From contig OX457052.1 of the NCBI GenBank assembly GCA_949752735.1, positions 17,795,149-17,859,148 of the forward strand: a DNA stretch of 64,000 nt, read 5' to 3'. Position 1 is the first letter of the stretch. Every line of letters begins with the position of its first letter. The translations under genes were made by a program, and so were the position numbers. Positions 9,157 through 19,100 of the stretch are shown here, in pieces. This stretch comes from Lumbricus terrestris. Taxonomy: Eukaryota; Annelida; Clitellata; Crassiclitellata; Lumbricidae. The notes under the pieces are model-generated. The model was not told the DNA's origin. It searched no databases and was given only the letters and a program-made list of their open reading frames with translations.

Positions 9157-11359
9157 CAGAACCGGATTAACAAATGTGGGGCCCTGTTCAACAAAGCTGT
9201 GGGGACCCCAAATTAACCCCTTGGCTGCCACGCCATCAAGGGCTAAACGACACCTCGAGTGCCAGCACAAAACATATAAATTTGGGCAAAAATATGTTGT
9301 TGCAATTTTAGTTTCTGAGGTGCATTAACTGTTGCAATGATTATAATTTGTGATTACATCAATAAAAATCTCACATTTATGATTGTGAACAATTCCTTTG
9401 TAATTCATTTTAACTGGATATTGACGAATTGGTATGATAGAAAGGCATGGGAATGTATAACTGAATGTTCACAGCAAGTGCTGCTGACAGCGTCAATGTT
9501 TAGTCAGATGATATTTCCAGTACTGTACTTTATTTTGGTGTGAAAAGCAGCAAAGCAGTCGTCCATGCAAGGAGCAGGCTTTGATGGACACTTAGTGCAG
9601 TAGACTATACAGCATAATGTGAATCATCCGAATCCATACCACTTTCATCCGGATCAACGCTTACGGAATCATCGTCAGATTTATCTTAACTGATTTCGCT
9701 CTCTATTTCCCTATGATCGCTGTCTTCTAACATATTGAGAACTTGCTCCTTAGTAAAAAAATTGGGCCGTGTTCAATTGTCTATTGTGATCACAAAATGT
9801 TAAAATTTATCACAATGAACGTTGAAAACAACTTTCAAACATCTGTCATAAAACACCAAAAATCGCACAGCATTGGCATGTTCTAACTCCAACAGCAGCC
9901 TTACAAAATTATCAAAAAAGTAGTGAAAGAGTAGCCCAAAGCATTGCGGAAATTACTATTGACCGTCAGGCGCCTAGATTTTGAATAATAAGCAGTGCCT
10001 TCAGTGCCAGACAGAGCACAGACGTAATCGTATATATTGACGAGTAGGCCTACCGTTCGTCAACAGGGCACACAGCATACACATAGTTTATGACGAGCAC
10101 CGCTCGTCAATACGGCAGCCAAGGGGTTAACAGACGCAAAACAAAAAATGACACACAAAACGTGTCGTATTCAGTTGACAATTCGTCTATTATTAATTCA
10201 TTACCTTTATTTTTACAATAATTATCAACAGGCATTTGATATTCCAGTCTAGTTTTAAAGTATACATCTTTTACGGATTTAGATTGAATTTGAATAAACG
10301 AATATTATTAAAGAATATTAAAGTGATTCATGGTCAGACATTTTCTTCTAACCAGAGCACAGCCAGTGCACTCGTAGAAGCAAACAATGCATTGGCAATT
10401 TTAGGCCCCAAATAAATTCTTTGCAGGGAACTTTCTAGCAGTCTTGGGGCAGAACAACGACTAGGACAAAATTTAATGGTTTTTACCAGGGCATTGCCCT
10501 GATTTTCCATGCTGTAGCGCCGCCACTGATTGCAAATTTATCCTATAGTATACATATATTTTCGCGGTTACGCCTCTATAGTAGACCCTGACTCAAGCTC
10601 CATCCTATCTATATGAGCTTTTCACCCCGACTTCTGTCTCTCTATGGGGCTCTGGGCTGCCGTTCACTGCGCTCAGCTATCCGTGGAGACTTGCTTTTGT
10701 AACTTTTTCGCCTACAGTAACTGTGCATGCAGCGAAGAGCATTCTTTTAGAGCCATGGGTCTATAGCTATCTGTAAATAATAGCCTTCCCATGACTCTTC
10801 TCTGGCTTCCTTTGACTCTGCAGGCTCTTTCTTTCGTCTAATTAAGGCTGTTCTTTTTACCAGACCGCGTGGGTTGGGGGAGTCTTTGAGTAGAAATCTT
10901 TAAGGTGCACTGTATAAATTCATGTGATTAATTGATTTAAGTCGCGAAAAAGGAGTGTATATTGAGCCTACAATCTAGGCCTATACAATAATTATAGGCC
11001 TATTTCGTGACGCGTGACAAGCGTCGCAAAGCACTTGAGTTCCGATCAGGTGATGTATTAAGTATTTAAGATAATAAGCAATAAAACTTATAGCTTTTAC
11101 TGGCATTTCTGGCAGATTTTAAGATCAATCTACCTTGTAAAGGACAACGCAATAAGGGCCCCCACACATGTGCAAAAGTTGTATATGTTGAAATCAGTAG
11201 TATTCGAATAATATGACAATTTTGTTTAGAGAATTTAAACTAATTTTTGCTATTATAATAAACAATGACGAAATATTCTATTGCATGTGTGGGGCCCTCT
11301 AAAGTGTGGCCCCACACATGTTCGGCCGAACATGTCGAACATGCCTTAATCCGGCATTG
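9157..11359. mobile_element. hAT-like element, 2.2 kb, hosting a piggyBac-like MITE
   Basis: Ends CAGAACCGGATTAA and TTAATCCGGCATTG are inverted, and sub-terminal TGTGGGGCCC blocks are mirrored as well. Flanks TACAGAGG (9149-9156) and TACAGATG (11360-11367) match 7 of 8. No intact transposase. A TTAA-flanked element sits at 9217-10126. Confidence 0.7.
9217..10126. mobile_element. piggyBac-like non-autonomous element nested in a hAT
   Basis: A perfect 13-bp inverted repeat CCCCTTGGCTGCC at both ends, directly flanked by TTAA (9213-9216 and 10127-10130), the duplication used by piggyBac elements. No transposase frame. Confidence 0.8.
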
Positions 11360-11439
11360 TACAGATGTGCTTTGAACGAATTTACCAATACGTTATGACT
11401 AATTAAGGGATTCAATGACTTTACGCGTCCTGAACGTAT

Positions 11440-11615
11440 GACCGGTTCATTCATCCAGTCGTTCATTCGTTCGTTCGTTCATTTATTCATTCATTCGCTC
11501 GTTCATTCGTTCATTCATTCATTCATTCATTCGTTCATTCGTTCATGCATTCATTTATCCATTAATTAATCAATTGATTAATTAATTCATCCAATCAATC
11601 AATCGTTCATTCAAG
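11440..11615 (+). repeat. (ATTC/GTTC)n microsatellite, imperfect
   Basis: Degenerate four-base repeat running from CATTCATCCAGTCGTTCATTC to AATCAATCGTTCATTC. Confidence 0.9.
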
Positions 11616-12905
11616 ACTGTTTATAGCTTCAAGGGAAATACTCAGAAGTCTGTCATCATTCATGTATAGTTGGAATTCGATGCTGAATGCTGAGCAATTC
11701 GTCGGAACTAGTGGAAGCAAGAGAAGCGACATCAGACGTCAAGGACGTTGGAAAACAGACTTACAGTCATGTAACTGGACAAAAGCGTTCTCGTAAGAAC
11801 TACAGGTTCAAATGAAGTAGCTGTAGGCCTACTCGAGTTTCAGCATACAGCGCTCAAACATGACAAGCAAGTGATAGCGCGTCACCTAAACTAGAATAAT
11901 GATCGGTCTCGCCACTGCATACAGACATTTTTGCTATTATCATCACTGACGAATGAGTGGCATCAGAGTTTGATAGATTGGCTGTGTTTGAACATTTTCT
12001 TTTTCTCGCACAGATCATGAGGCGATTTGAAAGCGTCCAGCAGTCACTTCCTAACCTTGCTATTATAGCTTGAATGGCAGAAACTAGAGTCTTGCGTCTT
12101 ATTCTTTATATTGAAAGCATTAAGCCAGATCCTAGTTTCAGCTAGGTTAAGAAGTGACCGCACGACGCTTTTGCTAATTTTCAATTTCATTTTTTGCACA
12201 ACACGTAGGCCACTAATTTGCACATTTTCGGCTTCGTCCACCAAGTCGATTTCATTCGTTGAAGGACTTGCGTTGTGGCCTAAGCTAGGCTACATGGTCA
12301 AACGTGTATTTTGAAGTGGATAAAGTATCGATATTTTTTTTGAGAGATCCTGTTGTTGCTAGATATCAATATAAATGAGGCCAGCAGTCGACGTCACATG
12401 TAGGTTTAACAGGATTTCTTTTATATACGATCAATAACAATAAATAATTTATGTCTATTTAAGCATGCGATATAGCCATAAAGGTACAAATGTGTTATAT
12501 ATTCTTGTGTTAAGTCGAGGTAAAAATTCACGGAACTCTATCATCAAACATGGAAATAACAACAAAAGTTCCACCGATATTATACAGGCACATTATTACC
12601 AGGTTAGTTATTTAGTTATTGTCATAATTATGGTCACTGTTTATTATACTTTATGTAGGTTAGTGAATGCGTATTTCTAGCGCGGGCGTTTTTATAAATG
12701 CTGGTCGGCACACTGGAGGATATTTAATTAACACATCTTATTCTTAAATCACATTACAGAAGAAAATGTAAGTTTTTGAAAATGGTTAATAAGACTTAAA
12801 CTTTTAAAGGAATCTCTTAGAGAATTTTAACAAGATCGTGCAATACAGAGTCTCGCTTGGAGGAAGCCATACAATAGATTTCACTTGGAATTAACCAACG
12901 TGTGC
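11616..12905. other. Downstream of gene E, no supported gene
   Basis: Short open frames (for example minus 12044-12244) show no recognisable domain, splice context or repeat. The gene E 3' untranslated region should lie here, just below 12906. Confidence 0.4.
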
Positions 12906-13106
12906 CTATCGACCTACATCGGAACCAGCTACGGAACCTGCGGCGGAACCTCTTCTTGAACCAGCCATGGAACCTGCTGTGGAACCTCTTGGTGAACCAG
13001 CTGCGGAACCTGCGGGGGACCCAGCTGGGGAACCTGCCGCGGAACCTGTGGGGGAACCTGCGGCGGCACCACCACCTGCAGCTGCGGTATCAGCGGGAGC
13101 GGTAGC
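12906..13106 (-). CDS. Gene E, cytoplasmic tail exon (Gly/Ser/Ala repeats)
   Basis: After the acceptor GAATTTCAG the phase-0 frame runs 66 codons to TAG (12908-12906). It begins ATAPADTAAAGGGAAAGS and continues as about ten GS-x-x units, including SMAGSRRGSAAGS. RRGS fits a basophilic (PKA-type) phosphorylation site. Phase 0 matches the donor of the TM exon at 14474. Read on the opposite strand the same DNA gives EPAAEP-type repeats like the stalk exon, but that strand has no acceptor and an in-frame stop just upstream. Confidence 0.6.
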   Translation of the reverse strand, partial: ATAPADTAAAGGGAAAGSPTGSAAGSPAGSPAGSAAGSPRGSTAGSMAGSRRGSAAGSVAGSDVGR

Positions 13107-16100
13107 CTGAAATTCGAAAACAAAATATTTTCAGGGGAGATCATTCGTCAAAAAACAATTAATAAAACCTCTCTATGTTTTCATCTATAAAGTAAACAAT
13201 AGCTTTATTTTCGCTATAATGTTAATTGACGATTTCCTTAGTGTTCGACGACGATGTCTAGTATTGGGCTAGTCTCCAACGCCAATTGCCATCCGACACC
13301 TACAGATACAACCCTTCCTTATATTGCATCCCTTTTTCGACCGATCCTTCTTCAAACTTCGCACTTTTTTCACAGGCGAAGGTCTGAAGCAGATCGTCTC
13401 TAACTCTTTCGTCTCAAGCTACAAATAATAGCCTACCTTGCTGAGGTTTAGGAAGCAACGCGATTCGCAGATGTTTAATGAACAGTTGCAGTTTCACAGA
13501 TTTTGAAGGCCTTTAACCTACAACCTGCAAGCGTCCCAGCATGTTTTTATTTGCAAGTATAGTTACTACGTTCCTAGAAATAAAGCCCACGTTGTAGCAC
13601 ACTTCGTCAAACTTTGTCTAAACGGATTGCACCATCAAAAATGCGAGTGCAATTTTTGGCGTGTTAATTAAATAATTCAAATCGACTGAATTGTCAATGA
13701 CGCCAATCAAGACCTGCGTGTCATTTATTTACCCTATACGATTGTTCCTAACAGTTCGCCATCTTTCTATCTCAATTCATCTTCTTGGGGCGCCTGTCTG
13801 AGCTGATCGTTACATTGCTCTACCTCAAAATGTCAGTGCTGGTCTCAAAACGACATGGATAAGAGCTGTTTTGACGGGGCTATTTCGACGGGGCTATTTT
13901 GTCTGAGCTGATCGTTACATTGTTCTACCTCAAAATGTCAGTGCTGGTCTCAAAACGACATGGATAAGAGCTGTTTTGACGGGGCTATTTCGACGGGGCT
14001 ATTTTGTCTGAGCTGATCGTTACATTGTTCTACCTCAAAATGTCAGTGCTGGTCTCAAAACGACATGGATAAGAGCTGTTTTGAAGGGGCTATTTCGACG
14101 GGGCTATTTTGTCGGGAACTACTTTTTCTGGGCTGTTGTGTCGGTGGGCGATTATGACGGGGCTGTTTTGTCGGTGGGCTATTATGACGGGGCTGTTTTG
14201 ACGGGGCTGTTTTGACCGGGCTATTTTGACGGGTCACCGGATAAGACGCCTCTGGAATGATCGACTTTTGACGGTATAGGCCTGGTTGTTTAATTTAATC
14301 TGAATCCATAGACTAAATGTCAGTAAATTCTTTATAAGAAATAAATTCAGAACTGTCAAAGATGATCGATCATCTCAGAATTTAAAAAAAATAAAACCTC
14401 CGGAAATCTCGACCAAAGAAATTTAACAAGCTGATGTCAATGAACTCAGAAAAACTCGGTTGAATTAGTCTACCTGGATGCTCTGGTAGCTTCGAAAGGC
14501 GTTCTGGCTTGCGGTAAGTGGTTTTCCGCCTCCGTCTGGGTCAGGCCGTGTTCTTGAGACTATGTAGGCGACGAGACCGATTATAATCAGAACGAGAACT
14601 GCCATCAGCGCAGCCAACGTAATTATCCCTGAAATAATCGTCAAGAAGCTTAAACTCGAGCGCATAATAATTATACGAATGAATGAATTTAATTCAAAGG
14701 ATGAATGAATGAATTGAATGAACGAATTTGTTTATTGCACACAAAAATCAAACGGTACAAATATGAGTCAATAAAGTACAGTGCAATAGGAGTCCGGAAA
14801 AGCTAATAGCTAGCTTATACTACCCGGACCCCTCTTCCTTGACTATTTTCATGCATGCTATTATTTCACTTAACTAGAACATAATTGACGAAAGTACTAG
14901 TGATGAACATAATATGAAAATTATAATAATAAAAATAATAGTAAATATAATAATACCAAGAAAATAAAAATAAATTATGTTTTTGTTGTTGTTGTGGTAA
15001 CGCGGACGCGTCACTAGAAGACGAAGTCTTGGAAATGTTAAGCACAGCAGGTTTCTGAATGATTGACCGTCTGTGGAATACCAATCCAATTGGTGCCCAG
15101 CCGACCCGAAATCTCTCTCTGGAGTCCATAAGGTCGGTAAGTTAAGTCAGAAGGTTGAAAGAGAGATCTGCTGTTGGATTTTTACGATGATGTCATACTT
15201 GGTTCATAAACGAATGATTCATTGTCAATTGAACAAAAAGGCCTACTGGTAATTCATCGTTTGTTCAAATAGTTTTGCCATATACATAGATCTATGCAAG
15301 CAATAAATCAATCATTCCAAAAATCAATCAATTTCGTTAAACTCGTTTACTCCTTTGACGCCGATACTGGCAAGCAATGCCTAATTGTTCCTAGCATAAC
15401 CATCAGGACTTGTTTAGAAAAAGTTAAGCCTGATCATCAAAAACCTGAAGCTCAGATAATTAATCGAAAGCCGCTTCTCCTCACATTCAACCAGATGAGG
15501 TAGGTAAAGTGCAACGATTGGATTGAGATAGCCACCCCATCCTGAGATTACTACCCATTTTGAAATTGTCATCACGTTTTTCGATTGACATCCAATTCTG
15601 AGAATACCAACCCATTCTGCGATTGCCGCCCATTCTAACATTGCCACCCAATAATGAGACTGCCACCCCATAATGAGATTTCCAGCCATTATGTCCCATT
15701 ATTGCCAAAACATTCTAAGACTGCCAACCCTTTCGTATATATATCCTTCAATAGCTTGAATCCAAACTAGTGCATTTTGGTAACCAGGTCAAATTTTATT
15801 GCAAAAATTTTAACCGTGTTAAGGGAACTTAAGGAATCAGATTTAATACGAGAAAACAATATCAAAATGAATAACAGTTAGGACAAATGAATTAATGCAG
15901 AGATCCATAAAGGAAAGATGAGCTGAGATAAATACCTATCATGAAGGTTGGGCACTTCTTTTCCTTTTTCGATTTCGCTGCAGCACTTTCGCCAGTCTCT
16001 GCCTCGCCCTCCTCCTCTTCCTCAGATTCTGTGCCGTTGTTTGCCTCGGTTCCATTCTCGGCTTCAGCTGGCTCCTCAAGTTCGCCTTCAGCTTCAGGCT

Positions 16101-19100
16101 CAGCAGCGGGCTCAGCAGCGGGCTCAGCAGCGGGCTCAGCGGCTGGCTCAGCAGCGGGCTCAGCAGCGGGTTCAGCAGCGGGCTCAGCAGCGGGCTCTGC
16201 AGCGGGCTCAGCACCGGGCTCAGCACCGGGTTCTGCAGAGGGTTCAGCACCGGGCTCAGCAGAGGTCTCATCACCAGGCTCAGCAGCGGGCTCAGCAGAA
16301 GGCTCAGCACCGGGCTCAGCAGCGGGCTCAGCAGAAGGCTCAGCACCGGGCTCAGCAGCGGGCTCAGCACCGGGCTTAGCTGCTGGCTCAGCACCGGGCT
16401 CAGCAGCGGGCTTAGCTGCTGGCTCAGCACCGGGCTCAGCAGCGGGCTCAGCAGCGGGTTCAGCAGAGGGTTCTATTTATGATTTTAAAACAAAAACAAC
16501 ACAATTGCAGTCACGAGTGCAGTGTTGAACAATTCTACTGGAACGAATGACAATATGTAGTGTAGTTATTAGATCTCAGATTAGTTTTTTTTACCACAAA
16601 AGATCGCTTCGTCTGACCAACTTTGAAGCTTAAAATGTGTGGCGAATTTCATTTAGACCAGTGATTTCCAACCTTTTTTTGCTTGCGGCACACTAGGAAA
16701 GAATAAAAAAATTCGCGGCACACTTAACAATAATTACTAACCTTTTTATATAATTGTTACTATTATTCGATAATATTCTAATTTTAATGTTCTTATTGTA
16801 TAATAATTCTCTAGTGAGTCTAGTCAATGAGCAGATCAAATTAAAACCAGGCGTCAGAGACGACAATCCTACTCGCAGTTCATCGTCGATTCTAAAAAGT
16901 CTCTTCCTCTTTTTACACTTTATTTCAGTTCTGGCTTATAATCTAAATTCACGCAACCACGAAGATGCAAATGGCAGAAGAATTTTGACTGCTTGCGAAT
17001 TGATCGAAGGATTTTATCTCTGAATGGAAGGCCAAAACTCATTCAAACTCTTTTTGGAAAATATTGACTGATAGATTTGTCATTTCGTAAATCAATCAGC
17101 TGTTCTTCATCCTCGGTTGTAAGATTTGTTGTTTCGCCGATTACGAATGAACTGATTTGGCCTACCCAGTCAAAATTGTCGATTGCAAGCGAAGGAAAGT
17201 AATGCTGTACTGCAGGTTTTAGATTTATCAATATGTTTAGTATTTCAGGTGTAATTTTCCTTTTAAACTGAGATTCATTGACCGTGGGAAAACAATCAAG
17301 ATTTCCCTTTGAGATCTTAACCTGCTACAGTGTGAGAGATTAAGATCAACTGACTTTAAGTTTTGATGTTGCAGAGATGATGTTTTCGAATGTTTTGTTT
17401 AGAATCATTACTAATTAATAACATATTAGAATTTTTCCCGCGGCACACTTGGTTGGGAATCACTGAGTTAGACAGACCTAATTTAGTCACAGAGTAATTA
17501 CGTTAACATAATTATATGTGACACTTACATATACACACACTGACATAATACATGCATATGCTCATGCACACATAAATATAGAAACATAAACATATACACA
17601 CATTCACACATACATTACATGTGCATGTAAGCAATGCACATTACCTAATGCACATTACTTACATACATACATGCAAGCATACATACCTACATACATACAT
17701 ACATTAGATTCATACATACATACATACATTAGATTCATACATACATACAAACATACATACATACATACATACATACATACATACATACATGTACATACAT
17801 GCATACATACATACATACATACATACATACATACATACATACATACATACATACATACATACATACATACATACATACATACATACATACATACATACAT
17901 ACATACATACATACATACATACATACATACATACATACATACATACATGTAGGTGATTACTTGCACGCGTGTCTATGTTCTATCATTCTGTTGCGTACAA
18001 TTATAGCATTAACCACCGACTCTTTGCGAATCTAGTGAATATGCATCCAGGCAAGACAGTCGCTTTACGCCCTGCGAATCATGACTGCACACGGCCTCAA
18101 GGGACCAAGTCTGCATTGCATGACGTTGTTAGGATGACCACATTGGCCCGCATGTTACACGAGGCCCCGGCATGGTGGCGATTTTCAGGGCAGCAGGAAC
18201 GCGGCAGATTGCCGGCCATATTGGACCGTTTGATCCGAATTCACTACCTTCCTGAGGATAATCCTGCCTTCGAGAAGCTATGTAGAATGGCAGACGGGAG
18301 GCTCTTCGCTGCCCTCCTACTTAATGAAGGACATGTGTTACACCCACTCCTCCCACCCTTGAAGCCAATTCCATGAGGCCAAGACTACATGACTGAATCA
18401 TCCCTATGGCGGAGAACCTAACGAGGAAATCGTTTTTGACGAGAATGCTTTATCTTATTTGAATGTCTTATGACCTACCATATAAACCAAAGTGCAGCAT
18501 AAATTGTTGGTCATTAAAAGAAGATCATTTTCATTTAAAAAATTATATTGGATTGTGGAATTAGGATTCTGTGCTATTTGAAAACATTTTGACATTGAGT
18601 GGATATAGAAATGATGTAGCCTACGTTTGTTTATTTATACCATGTCTGTGCACCAAAATGCGGATAGCAATTGGTATATTAAAGAATATTCTTATCTTAT
18701 CTTATCTTTGAGGTCGTGAAATCAATGCTGTAAGTTCAACGCGCATCCCAGTTGCCTTTCTATTTCATTTCGATTTCACTAAGAAGTTTCGTGAGCCGAG
18801 GAAATACAGCGTCGCCTTACGTCGTGCATCGCGGTCAATCTTTGCAGCCGACAAAGAATGATCATAGAAACAGCCACAGTTCACCATCTGTATGGCTTTT
18901 ACATGCTAAGCACTGGACCCGCTTACACAGGTGCGAGATGAAGTTGTAGAGATGTAGACTATCAATGACAGTGCAATGATCTTGCCAACCCGAGAAAATA
19001 CTATCAAAGCAAGAAATAAAAGTCGTCCTTCATTCATAAGACTACAACAAGCAGATAAAAAAGATCGGCTCAATGACAATTGCTTCATTGAGAAAAGCCA

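Noticed and set aside
12902..13105. Plus-strand EPATEPAAEP frame
   Set aside because: In-frame stop just upstream and no acceptor; the minus-strand reading has acceptor, matching phase and stop.
15941..16528. Plus-strand GSAAGSAA protein
   Set aside because: Antisense of the EPAA stalk exon, whose splice sites and phase fit the minus strand.
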